DNA from: Melaminivora suipulveris
GTDB taxonomy: Bacteria > Pseudomonadota > Gammaproteobacteria > Burkholderiales > Burkholderiaceae_C
Direction: 5' to 3'
Length of the DNA: 64,000 nucleotides
Assembly: GCF_003008575.1 (NCBI RefSeq)
Contig: NZ_CP027667.1
Coordinates: 3,124,001 to 3,188,000, forward strand
The position numbers and the translations under genes were made by a program. Each line of letters opens with the position of its first letter. Positions within the stretch are counted from its first letter, which is position 1. Positions 54,234 to 62,438 of this stretch are shown here, piece after piece. The notes beneath the pieces were generated by a model, which worked only from the letters and a program-made list of their open reading frames with translations, did not search any database and had not been told where the DNA came from.

Positions 54234-55331
54234 ATGAGCGGCAACACCTTAGGCACCCTGTTTTGCGTCACCAATTTCGGTGAATCCCACGGCCCGGCCA
54301 TCGGCTGCGTGATCGATGGCTGCCCGCCGGGCATGCAACTGTCCGAGAGGGACATCCAGCGCGACCTGGACCGCCGCCGCCCCGGCACCAGCCGGCACGT
54401 CACGCAGAGGAATGAGCCCGATGCGGTGGAAATCCTCTCGGGCGTCTATGAGGGGCGCACCACCGGCACGCCCATTGCGCTCCTGATCCGCAACCAGGAC
54501 CAGCGCAGCAAGGACTATGGCGCCATCGCCCAGAGCTTTCGCCCCGGCCACGCCGACTACACCTATTGGCACAAGTACGGCCTGCGCGACCCGCGCGGAG
54601 GGGGGCGCTCGTCGGCGCGGCTGACGGCGCCCACGGTGGCTGCCGGCGCCGTCGCCAAGAAGTGGCTGCAAGAGCAGTTCGGCACGCAATTTCGCGCCTG
54701 CATGACGCAGTTGGGCGAACTGGCCATCCCCTTCGAGAGCTGGGAGCATGTGCCGAACAACCCGTTCTTCGCACCGGTGGCCGACGTGCAGCAGTACGAG
54801 GACTACATGGACGCCCTGCGCAAGTCTGGCGACTCGTGCGGTGCGCGCATGCGCGTGCAGGCCTGCGGCATGCCGGTCGGCCTGGGCGAGCCGCTCTACG
54901 ACCGGCTGGACGCAGATATCGCCCACGCCATGATGGGCCTGAATGCCGTCAAGGGTGTGGAGATCGGCGCCGGCTTTGCCAGCGCGGCGCAGCGCGGCAC
55001 GGTGCATGGCGACTCGCTCACGCCGCAGGGCTTCGCCAGCAACAACGCCGGCGGAATCCTGGGCGGGCTCAGCACGGGGCAGGACATCGAGGTTGCCATC
55101 GCCATCAAGCCGACCAGCTCCATCATCAGCCCGCGTCAGTCGATCGACGTGCAGGGCAATAGCGTCGATGTGGTGACCAAGGGTCGCCACGACCCCTGCG
55201 TGGGCATCCGCGCCGCGCCGATCGCCGAGGCGCTGCTGGCGCTGGTGCTGATGGATCATGCTTTGCGTCACCGGGCGCAGTGCGGCGACGTGCGCCAGGC
55301 CGTAGACCCCATCCCGGCCAGCGCAGGTTAG
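54234..55331 (+). CDS. aroC: Chorismate synthase
   Basis: Last step of the shikimate pathway, FMN-dependent. The product is 365 residues with the signatures [34 protein letters not shown] and [20 protein letters not shown], and [20 protein letters not shown] near the end. The ATG at 54234 (MSGNTLG) is the family start; an upstream in-frame ATG at 54210 adds an unusual leader. A GATAAT -10-like box ends 10 bp before the ATG, so the leader is very short. Confidence 0.96.
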   Translation: MSGNTLGTLFCVTNFGESHGPAIGCVIDGCPPGMQLSERDIQRDLDRRRPGTSRHVTQRNEPDAVEILSGVYEGRTTGTPIALLIRNQDQRSKDYGAIAQSFRPGHADYTYWHKYGLRDPRGGGRSSARLTAPTVAAGAVAKKWLQEQFGTQFRACMTQLGELAIPFESWEHVPNNPFFAPVADVQQYEDYMDALRKSGDSCGARMRVQACGMPVGLGEPLYDRLDADIAHAMMGLNAVKGVEIGAGFASAAQRGTVHGDSLTPQGFASNNAGGILGGLSTGQDIEVAIAIKPTSSIISPRQSIDVQGNSVDVVTKGRHDPCVGIRAAPIAEALLALVLMDHALRHRAQCGDVRQAVDPIPASAG

Positions 55332-55364
55332 CCGCACGTGCCACGACGGCGGCCTGGGTGGCCG

Positions 55365-55433
55365 ATTTCAAGAAAAAACGCCTTCAGTCGGCGTGTATCA
55401 ATCGTGAGTAGCTATTAAAAATATAGCTGGCGA
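55365..55433 (-). repeat. Interspersed repeat, family A
   Basis: Reverse-orientation copy with ACGCCTTCAGTCGGCGTGTA and GAGTAGCTATTAAAAATATAG, between the convergent ends of aroC and nrdR. Confidence 0.87.
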
Positions 55434-55435
55434 AC

Positions 55436-55885
55436 TTACTTGCGCACCTCGTCGACCAGAGCGCGGAACTCGTCTATGTCCTCGAAGCTGCGGTACACGC
55501 TGGCAAAGCGCACGTAGGCCACCTTGTCGAGCTTCTTCAGCTCGCGCATGACCAGCTCGCCCAGGCGGCTGGACAGCACCTCGCGCTGGCCCAGGTGCAG
55601 CAGCTTTTCCTCGATGCGCTCGATGGCGCTGTCGATCTGCACCGTGCTCACCGGGCGCTTGCGCAGCGCCAGTTTGAACGAGCCGAGCAGCTTGGCGCGG
55701 TCGTATTCGACGCGCCGGCCATCCTTCTTGACGATGGCCGGGAAGGTGACTTCCGGCCGCTCATAGGTGGTAAAGCGCTTGTCGCAGGCCGCGCAGCGGC
55801 GCCGGCGGCGGATCAGCGCGCCGTCCTCGGACACGCGGGTCTCGGCGACCTGCGTGTCCGGGTGGCTGCAGAAAGGGCACTTCAT
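55436..55885 (-). CDS. nrdR: Ribonucleotide reductase repressor NrdR
   Basis: ATP/dATP-sensing repressor of ribonucleotide reductase genes. The product is 149 residues: a zinc ribbon (Cys3, Cys6, Cys31, Cys34) and an ATP-cone domain with [20 protein letters not shown] and [20 protein letters not shown]. The start is 55885. It lies 37 bp downstream of glyA on the same strand, the common glyA-nrdR order in betaproteobacteria. Confidence 0.97.
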   Translation of the reverse strand: MKCPFCSHPDTQVAETRVSEDGALIRRRRRCAACDKRFTTYERPEVTFPAIVKKDGRRVEYDRAKLLGSFKLALRKRPVSTVQIDSAIERIEEKLLHLGQREVLSSRLGELVMRELKKLDKVAYVRFASVYRSFEDIDEFRALVDEVRK

Positions 55886-55922
55886 GCGCGGGTGGTGGAT
55901 GAGCCAGAAGCGCCCGGCCCGA

Positions 55923-57167
55923 TCAACGGTAGACCGGAAAGCGGCTGGTCAGGGCATGCACCTTCTCGCGCACCGCCGCCAGGTGTGCCGCGTCGTGCGG
56001 CTTCTCCAGCACGTCGGCCAGCAGGTGGGCCGTCTGGCGCGTTTCCTCTTCCTTGAAACCGCGCGTGGTGATCGCCGGCGTACCCACGCGGATGCCGCTG
56101 GTCACCATGGGCTTTTCCGGGTCGTTGGGGATGGCGTTCTTGTTGATGGTGATGTGGGCGCGGCCCAGCGCCGCCTCGGCGTCCTTGCCGGTGATGCCCT
56201 TGGCGCGCAGGTCCACCAGCATGACGTGGCTTTCCGTGCGACCGCTGACGATGCGCAGGCCGCGCTCGATCAATGTCTCGGCGAAGACCTTGGCGTTCTT
56301 CACCACCTGTTGTTGATACTGCTTGAACTCGGGCGCCAGCGCCTCCTTGAAGGCCACGGCCTTGGCGGCGATGACGTGCTCCAGCGGGCCGCCCTGCAGG
56401 CCGGGGAAGATGGCCGAGTTCAGCGCCTTCTCGTGCTCGGCCTTCATGAGGATGATGCCGCCGCGCGGGCCGCGCAGGCTCTTGTGCGTGGTCGAGGTGA
56501 CCACGTCGGCATAAGGCACGGGATTCGGGTACTCACCCGCCACCACCAGGCCGGCGTAGTGCGCGATGTCCACCCAGAAAATGGCGCCCACTTCCTTGGC
56601 GATCTTTGCAAAGCGCTCGAAGTCGATGCGCAGGGCGTAGGCGGAGGCGCCGGCGATGATGATCTTCGGCTTGTGCTCGCGCGCCTTGGCTTCCATCGCC
56701 TCGTAGTCGATCTCTTCCTTGTCGTTCAGGCCGTAGGAGGCGACGTTGAACCACTTGCCGCTCATATTGAGCGCCATGCCGTGTGTCAGGTGGCCGCCCT
56801 CGGCCAGACTCATGCCCAGGAGGGTGTCGCCGGGCTTGGCAAAGGCCATCAGCACCGCCTGGTTGGCCTGCGAGCCCGAGTTGGGCTGCACGTTGGCGGC
56901 CTCGGCGCCAAACAGCTCCTTGATGCGGTCGATCGCCAACTGCTCGATCACGTCCACGTTCTCGCAGCCGCCGTAGTAGCGTTTGCCGGGATAGCCCTCG
57001 GCGTACTTGTTGGTCAGCTGCGAGCCCTGGGCCGCCATCACGGCGGGCGAGGCGTAGTTTTCGCTGGCGATCAGTTCGATGTGCTCTTCCTGGCGGCGGT
57101 CTTCGGCCTGAATGGCGGCCCACACCTCAGGGTCGGTTTGTTCGACAAGGATGTTGCGTTGGTACAT
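55923..57167 (-). CDS. glyA: Serine hydroxymethyltransferase
   Basis: PLP enzyme that interconverts serine and glycine and charges tetrahydrofolate with a one-carbon unit. The product is 414 residues. The PLP-lysine is in [16 protein letters not shown]; other blocks are [40 protein letters not shown] and [16 protein letters not shown]. The ATG at 57167 ([10 protein letters not shown]) is the family start; the upstream open frame runs over a leader that carries a probable ZTP riboswitch. Control by purine/folate status is therefore likely. Confidence 0.96.
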   Translation of the reverse strand: MYQRNILVEQTDPEVWAAIQAEDRRQEEHIELIASENYASPAVMAAQGSQLTNKYAEGYPGKRYYGGCENVDVIEQLAIDRIKELFGAEAANVQPNSGSQANQAVLMAFAKPGDTLLGMSLAEGGHLTHGMALNMSGKWFNVASYGLNDKEEIDYEAMEAKAREHKPKIIIAGASAYALRIDFERFAKIAKEVGAIFWVDIAHYAGLVVAGEYPNPVPYADVVTSTTHKSLRGPRGGIILMKAEHEKALNSAIFPGLQGGPLEHVIAAKAVAFKEALAPEFKQYQQQVVKNAKVFAETLIERGLRIVSGRTESHVMLVDLRAKGITGKDAEAALGRAHITINKNAIPNDPEKPMVTSGIRVGTPAITTRGFKEEETRQTAHLLADVLEKPHDAAHLAAVREKVHALTSRFPVYR

Positions 57168-57210
57168 GGTGGCGTTGCGGTCAACGTGTCTCCCTCGCGG
57201 TATCGAGGGC

Positions 57211-57294
57211 TGCCCAGGCGAACGACGGATCGCGGCGGGCGAGCAGCGCTGCGCCCGGCGCGGCACGCTCCCCAGTGGTTGGCAGGAATCGTGC
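57211..57294 (-). ncRNA. Probable ZTP (pfl) riboswitch of glyA
   Basis: On the minus strand GCACGATTCC, CCAACCACTGGGGAGCGTGC and the 3' hallmark GTTCGCCTGGGCA occur in the order and spacing of the pfl motif, with a GCACG/CGTGC P1 helix. A CCCTCG/CGAGGG hairpin follows before the coding region (57187-57208). pfl RNAs are known upstream of glyA in this group. The identification is by eye. Confidence 0.72.
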
Positions 57295-57409
57295 GTTCCT
57301 GCGGGATTTCCACGTCAGCGGCAGCGCCTGGTCGGCGCCGCGCCTATCGCCAGTCGCGTGCCCGGCGAGTGTAGCCGAGCCACCCGTGCCGGCGTGCTTG
57401 AACCGGCTC

Positions 57410-58255
57410 TCAGGCGCCGGCCAGCAGCGCCACCTTTTCGCCGGTGGCGGGCAGCGCGGCGGACGGCGTGGCGGCGTCCGCCGGCGCCTTGGTCGACAGC
57501 ACTGGCTTGGCCGCAGGCGCCGGGCTGGCGGCGCGCCCGCCCGCCACCTGGCGCAGGCGGAAGTGCTCGGCCAGCACCTTGGCCGCGTAGCCGCCGTCGT
57601 GCGGCAGGTTGGCCGCGCCGACGTAGTAGCGCAGGCCGCCTTCCAGCGAACCGGCGCGGGCGATGCACTCCTGCAACACCTTCACGCCCACGCGCAAATT
57701 GGCCAGCGGATTGAACGCCGCCAAGTGACCGCCGACTTCCTCGTACTTGTCGGTGTGCACGCGCGTCATGACCTGCATCAGGCCTTGGGCGCCGACGGCG
57801 CTCTGGGCAAAGGGGTTGAAGCTGGATTCGATGGCGACGATGGCCAGGATCAGCGTCGGATCCAGCTTGGCGCGCGAGCCGATGTCATAGGCCTCGGTCA
57901 CCAGCGCGGCCACCGGCTCAGGCGCCACGCGGTATTTCTTGCTCAGCCAGTACGCCACGGCAGCCTGCTCGCGCGGCAGCTCCTTGGGGTTGATGGCGAT
58001 GGGGCGGTCGGCTGGTACGGGTTCCAGCTCCACCTGGGCCACCGCCACGGGCGCCGGTTGGCGCGACTGCAGCCAGCCCATGAGGTGCTGCTCGCCGGCT
58101 TCGCGCAGGTCGGGGCGTGCGGTCAGCGTGATGGCAGCGAAGGCGACCGCCAGGCCCAGCAGCGCGAAGCTGCTGTGCGTCACTTCAACGAAACCGTTGA
58201 TGACGTCGGAGACGAAGGTGCGTACGCCGGCAGTCACTTTTCCTGACGCTGTCAT
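57410..58255 (-). CDS. Membrane-anchored lytic transglycosylase
   Basis: Cleaves peptidoglycan glycan strands. The product is 281 residues: a short cytoplasmic start, one membrane segment (about 28-47, SFALLGLAVAFAAITL), a proline-rich linker and an SLT domain with the catalytic glutamate in AIVAIESSFNPFAQ, then GAQGLMQVMTRVH and LEGGLRYYVGAANLPHDGGY. The C-terminal 50 residues are Ala/Pro/Lys-rich. The start at 58255 has AAAGGATGAG upstream. A sigma70-like promoter about 240 bp upstream implies a long leader. Confidence 0.9.
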   Translation of the reverse strand: MTASGKVTAGVRTFVSDVINGFVEVTHSSFALLGLAVAFAAITLTARPDLREAGEQHLMGWLQSRQPAPVAVAQVELEPVPADRPIAINPKELPREQAAVAYWLSKKYRVAPEPVAALVTEAYDIGSRAKLDPTLILAIVAIESSFNPFAQSAVGAQGLMQVMTRVHTDKYEEVGGHLAAFNPLANLRVGVKVLQECIARAGSLEGGLRYYVGAANLPHDGGYAAKVLAEHFRLRQVAGGRAASPAPAAKPVLSTKAPADAATPSAALPATGEKVALLAGA

Positions 58256-58489
58256 AGCTCATCCTTTTTTGCAGACGAAAAAAAGTCCCGGCAAGGCGGC
58301 GCCCTGCAAGGCTGCAAGGCGGGAGGGACGCTTGATTTCGCGCCGGGCGTGCTCGCCCGGACTGGGTTGCCATGTTGGTCCGTGCCGTGCGCGCGGCGCA
58401 TCGGAAACTTGCGGACCATCGAAGCCGGAATCGGCAGCGGCCGATATGGCGGCCTAGGGTTTGTACGAGGGCATTCGTGAAACGGGCGA

Positions 58490-58519
58490 ATTCTAAAAGT
58501 GTCCAAAATTCTCCGTCAA
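58490..58519 (-). promoter_or_regulatory. Sigma70-like promoter of the lytic transglycosylase gene
   Basis: On the minus strand TTGACG (-35, 58514-58519) and TAGAAT (-10, 58490-58495) are separated by 18 bp in an AT-rich patch. The predicted 5' leader is about 230 nt and contains short GC-rich hairpins but no motif I recognise. Confidence 0.65.
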
Positions 58520-58699
58520 CACTAAGGTATTCTTTTTTGAGACAAAAAAAGCATATCAAATCTGGCTTTAACCTCAGGAAACACACCTTCTCGGGCATAA
58601 ACCCGGGGAGGCGGCTGACAGCGCCGGCCGATCTGCAACGATTGCGTCGCAATGTTTCATTGCGCAAAAGAACTGGCATGGTGCGCGCCGGTTTGCTAG

Positions 58700-58909
58700 T
58701 CTTGCCTTCGTCCGGCCTTTGCCGGACGCTCCGTCAGGCGGGGCGGCACATCCTTCAGGGATGGCCCCATCTGGCACCCGTTGGAGGCAATCCTTTGCCT
58801 CCGCACCGTGGACAAGACTCTCCACGCGTGCAAAAGCGACGGCACATGGGCTGCGTGCCCGCCGTCAGGCCCGGTGGCCGGGGTTTCCCGCCACCGGGTC
58901 TCTTTTTTT
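58700..58909 (+). ncRNA. Candidate structured RNA ending in an intrinsic terminator
   Basis: Successive hairpins: GTCCGGC/GCCGGAC (58710-58727), CATCC/GGATG (58749-58763), GGAGGCA/TGCCTCC (58783-58802), CGTGGA/TCCACG (58807-58826), GACGGC/GCCGTC (58838-58866) and the terminator CCCGGTGGC/GCCACCGGG with seven T residues (58870-58909). The 5' end is unknown. It does not look like 6S, tmRNA, RNase P or SRP RNA. It may be a small RNA or the leader of the DUF349 gene. Confidence 0.55.
58870..58909 (+). terminator. Intrinsic terminator of the candidate RNA
   Basis: Nine-base-pair perfect stem CCCGGTGGC/GCCACCGGG followed by TCTC and seven T residues. Confidence 0.9.
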
Positions 58910-59279
58910 CAACAGTCCGCAAGGCCCCGCGGTCCGGGCGGATGAGGCCGGCCTGGCCGCCATCTCTATATATGTGCAGGAGCGGCTGTGTCTCTGGGAG
59001 CGGACTCTTTCATCGCCTGGTTGCGCCCGTCTGGTCGCCTCCTGCGCGCTCATCGCAGAAGCCCGGCTCTATGGTCTTGTGCATTGCCAGGCCGCCGCTG
59101 CCGCGGGCAATGCCCGAGTGCCGTTGCGGCAGGGGCATGGGTGGCAGAACAAAACCGGGCCAAAATAGCACCCCGTGAGCGGCCGGCAGCAAAAGCTGGA
59201 CCGGCATCCGCCTTTCTTTTCGTGCCCGCCGGCCTGTCCGCCCTCGCTTGGCGGCGCGTCACTCTCCCTTGCCAGAACC

Positions 59280-61973
59280 ATGTTCCCCTTTTCTTCCCGC
59301 AACAACACGCCCGACACTCCGGAAGCCCCAGCGCCGCAGGCCAAGGTCAGCGAACCGCATCCGCTGGACGCGCTCACCGGCGGCGCCTTCTCGGCCGCCA
59401 CCTCGGGTGAGCGCGCCGCGCGCATCCGCGAGTGGCTGGCCGGCAACCCTCCTGCTGAGCGCCTGCAGGAAGTATTCAAGGAATTGAGCGCGCGCGACAA
59501 GGGCGCGGCACGTGCCGTGCGCGAGCGGCTCGACGAGATCCGCCGCGCCCAGGCGCAGGAGGCCATCGCCGCCGAGTGGACCGCCAAGGCCGAGGCGCTG
59601 CTGGCGGCCACGCGCCTGAACATCGCCGATGCCATGGCCTGGCAACGCGACGCGGCCAAGGCCGGCGCGCCGCTGTCGCGCGAGCCGCTGTCGCTGCTCA
59701 AGGCCCGCCTGGCTGAGCGCATCAAGACCATCGAGGATCTGCAGCACCGCGTGCAGGTGCAGCGCGAGGTGGCGGTATTGCTGGCGCAGCGCATTGAGGT
59801 GCTGTCCACCAAACCCTGGAAGGACGCGCAGGAGGCCCTATCGGCGCTCGACGCAGACGTGCAGCGTTGGCAGGCTCAGGCCACCGAGCTGTCCGGCGAC
59901 GCCGCCTGGCCCAGCGTGGAGCCGCGCTTTCCGACGCAGCTCGACGCCTCGCGCGCCCAGCTGTTGCTGGTCTGGGAGGCCTTCCGCTCGGCGCTGGAGC
60001 AGACCGTCGCCGCCGCGCAGGACGCGGCCGCGCCGCTGCCGCCGGTGCCGGTCTGGGCCGACGAGCTGCGCCAGGCGCGCGGCCTGCCGACCGATGCCGA
60101 GAAGGAGCAGACGCGCGCTGCCGCCGCCGCCGCGCGCCCCAGGGTCGATCCGGCCCAGCGCGAAGCCGCCCGGCAGGCCGTGCAGCAAGCGCTGACCAAG
60201 CTGGAGGAGGAGACGGCCCAAGGCCACGGCAAGGCCAGCGCCGGCGCGGCCACGGCGCTGCGCGCCGTGCTCAAGGTGCACGGCAAGCTGATCGATGGCG
60301 AGCTGGAGCACAAGGTGCACTCCGCGCTGGTCGCCGCCGGCGAGCTGGAGGGCTGGCAGCGCTGGAGCACCGACCAGGTGCGCGAGGAGCTGGTGGCCAA
60401 GGCCGAGGCGCTGGTCAACCGCCCCGAGGGCCAGGCCCTGGGCGGGCGCAAGATGCAGGAGAGCCTGCGCCAGTTGCGCGAGCAGTGGAAGCAGGCCGAC
60501 CAGGGCGCCCCCGCCAACCACGCGCTGTGGAAGCGCTTCGACGAAGCCTGCAACAACGCGCACAAGGTGGTCGAGGTCTGGCTGGAGAAGGTGCGCGCCG
60601 AAAGCGCCCAGCACCGCGCCCAGCGTCTGGCGCTGGTCGACGAAGTCAAGGCCTGGACGGCGCAGCAGGCCGAATCCGCCGCGCCCGACTGGAAGGCCGC
60701 CGGCCGCGCGCTGCACCAGTTCGGTGAGCGCTGGCGCCTGGGCGGACACGTCAGCGAGAAGGTGTTCGCCGAGCTGCAGCCGCTGTGGAGGCAGGCCCTG
60801 GCCGACGCCGGCGCACCGCTGGCCGCGGCGCAAAAGGACAGCCTGGCCCGACGCCACGCCATGATCGAGGAGGCTGGCATGTTGGGCGCCGCGCCCCAGT
60901 TGCGCATCGACGCCGTCAAGGCCCTGCAGCAGCGCTGGCAGGCCGAGGCGCAGACCGTGCCGCTGGACCGCCGCCAGGAGCAAAAGCTCTGGGACGCCTT
61001 CCGCAAGCCCATCGACGAGGCGTTCTCGCGCAAGAGCGCTGCGCGCGAGCAGGACGCCGCCCATCTCGGCGCACGTGACCGTGCCGTGCTGGAGGCCTCG
61101 CGCGCTCTGGAAGCGGCCAACGCGCAGGGCGATGCGCAGCAAATCCGCCAGGCAATGGCGGCGCTGGATGCGGCCCTGAAAGCCCAGCCTGAGCAGGTTT
61201 CTGAACAAAAAACGCCTTCAGCCGGCGTGGAACAAGCGCCTGCAGCTACAGATTCAGGAGCGCAAGAGATCGCCGAGGGCGCCGCCGAACCGGTTGCTAC
61301 ACCTGCACCTGCACCCACGCCTGCCCGCCCCGTCGTCGCCGTGCGCGGCGACGACCGGCCACAGGCGCGCAAGCCGGCAACGCCCGCGCCCGATCCGCGC
61401 GGCCGCATGGGCGAGCGCAGGTTCGGCGACGCCAGCCGCGGCCCGCGCGACGCCGTCCGCGACCGTCCGGGCCGCGAGCGCGGCTGGGGAGCAACAGATG
61501 GGGTAGCGCGCGCCCCGCGCCTGGGTGACGCGGCTTTCCGCGCCCAGCGCGATGCCGTGGAGCAGGCCCAGGCCACGCTGCGCAAGCTGGCCGCGCAGGC
61601 CCATGGCGAGGCGTTGACGCAATTGATGTCCGCCTGGAAGAGCCGTGACGCAGGCCAGATGCCCAGCGCGCAGGAGCTGGGCGGCAAGGTCTCGGCAGCC
61701 GGCCGCGCCGCATGGACGCAGGCCCTGTCAGCCCCGGCGTCGGGCGACGCGGCTCAGGCCCTGCTCCGCCTGGAGATCGCCGCCGAGGTGCCGACCCCGG
61801 CCGATCAGATCTCGGCCCGCCGCGCCCTGCAGCTGCAGATGCTCACGCGCCGCAACGACCCCGCACCGCAGCAGACCTGGGAGCAGGACGCCGCGCGCGT
61901 GCTGGCCAGCGCCGGCGACGACGCGCAGGCGCGCCGCCTGCAGCACGCGCTGAAGGTGCTGCTGCGCAAGTGA
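59280..61973 (+). CDS. Large DUF349-repeat protein
   Basis: Cytoplasmic product of 897 residues, almost all helical and rich in Ala, Gln, Arg and Glu. Several DUF349-like three-helix units occur, for example ESLRQLREQWKQADQGAPA with HALWKRFDEACNNAHKVVEV and VKALQQRWQAEAQTVPLDRR with EQKLWDAFRKPIDEAF. Residues about 640-750 form a Pro/Ala/Arg-rich low-complexity region that includes a copy of interspersed repeat family A (bases 61200-61255). The start MFPFSSRNN at 59280 was chosen; no good ribosome site is seen. The function of the family is unknown. Confidence 0.85.
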   Translation: MFPFSSRNNTPDTPEAPAPQAKVSEPHPLDALTGGAFSAATSGERAARIREWLAGNPPAERLQEVFKELSARDKGAARAVRERLDEIRRAQAQEAIAAEWTAKAEALLAATRLNIADAMAWQRDAAKAGAPLSREPLSLLKARLAERIKTIEDLQHRVQVQREVAVLLAQRIEVLSTKPWKDAQEALSALDADVQRWQAQATELSGDAAWPSVEPRFPTQLDASRAQLLLVWEAFRSALEQTVAAAQDAAAPLPPVPVWADELRQARGLPTDAEKEQTRAAAAAARPRVDPAQREAARQAVQQALTKLEEETAQGHGKASAGAATALRAVLKVHGKLIDGELEHKVHSALVAAGELEGWQRWSTDQVREELVAKAEALVNRPEGQALGGRKMQESLRQLREQWKQADQGAPANHALWKRFDEACNNAHKVVEVWLEKVRAESAQHRAQRLALVDEVKAWTAQQAESAAPDWKAAGRALHQFGERWRLGGHVSEKVFAELQPLWRQALADAGAPLAAAQKDSLARRHAMIEEAGMLGAAPQLRIDAVKALQQRWQAEAQTVPLDRRQEQKLWDAFRKPIDEAFSRKSAAREQDAAHLGARDRAVLEASRALEAANAQGDAQQIRQAMAALDAALKAQPEQVSEQKTPSAGVEQAPAATDSGAQEIAEGAAEPVATPAPAPTPARPVVAVRGDDRPQARKPATPAPDPRGRMGERRFGDASRGPRDAVRDRPGRERGWGATDGVARAPRLGDAAFRAQRDAVEQAQATLRKLAAQAHGEALTQLMSAWKSRDAGQMPSAQELGGKVSAAGRAAWTQALSAPASGDAAQALLRLEIAAEVPTPADQISARRALQLQMLTRRNDPAPQQTWEQDAARVLASAGDDAQARRLQHALKVLLRK
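61200..61255 (-). repeat. Interspersed repeat family A inside the DUF349 gene
   Basis: AAAAAACGCCTTCAGCCGGC and GTGGAACAAGCGCCTGCAGC match reverse-orientation intergenic copies. It is read in frame as QKTPSAGVEQAPAA. Confidence 0.8.
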
Positions 61974-62034
61974 TGGGATGTTGAGGAGGCCGGGGCGCTG
62001 CGCAGCCCCGGCAACCCTCCAGACGCGGGTGCAA

Positions 62035-62069
62035 CAAAAAAGCCGCTGATGACAACATCAGCGGCTTTT
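62035..62069 (-). terminator. Terminator downstream of the first tRNA-Leu
   Basis: An 11-bp perfect stem AGCCGCTGATG/CATCAGCGGCT with a 4-base loop is followed on the minus strand by six T residues. On the plus strand a shorter T-run could also serve the DUF349 gene. Confidence 0.88.
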
Positions 62070-62077
62070 GCTTGTCT

Positions 62078-62162
<85 letters not shown>

Positions 62163-62268
62163 ATTTCAGGGAAGCCGCGAGTATAGAACGGATTTTTCGG
62201 GCCGCAGGGCAAGTTGCGCAAAAAATTTGACTCCAGCATCGACTGGATGCGCCGCCGGCGTGCGGAAA

Positions 62269-62297
62269 CAAAAAAGCCGCTTCGGTGCGAAGCGGCT
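62269..62297 (-). terminator. Terminator downstream of the second tRNA-Leu
   Basis: Nine-base-pair stem AGCCGCTTC/GAAGCGGCT with a 5-base loop, followed on the minus strand by a T-run. Confidence 0.85.
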
Positions 62298-62334
62298 CTT
62301 GCTGACGAAACCCCTGGCGGGTTGTCGTTAAACT

Positions 62335-62419
<85 letters not shown>

Positions 62420-62438
62420 ATTTCAGGAAAGACCGAGA

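Larger units (their letters stand above)
58256..59279. other. Gene-free stretch between the transglycosylase and DUF349 genes
   Basis: About 1 kb without a credible protein gene: open frames here lack known domains and ribosome sites. It holds, left to right, the transglycosylase leader and promoter (minus strand, to 58519), an AT-rich patch (58490-58580), a 10-bp hairpin (58586-58611), overlapping ATTGCG palindromes (58637-58670), a cluster of five hairpins closed by a terminator (58710-58909, plus strand), and about 370 bp of plain GC-rich sequence leading to the DUF349 gene. Confidence 0.6.

Noticed and set aside
58680..58909. 6S RNA, tmRNA, RNase P RNA or SRP RNA at this position
   Set aside because: The long closing helix of 6S, the tRNA-like ends of tmRNA, and the conserved cores of RNase P and SRP RNA were looked for and not found.
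58719..59168. Possible small protein gene (149 codons) over the hairpin-rich region
   Set aside because: It reads through the terminator hairpin, has no ribosome site or domain, and its composition resembles non-coding GC-rich sequence.
59838..61687. Long minus-strand open frames opposite the DUF349 gene
   Set aside because: Antisense shadows with biased composition and no family signature.
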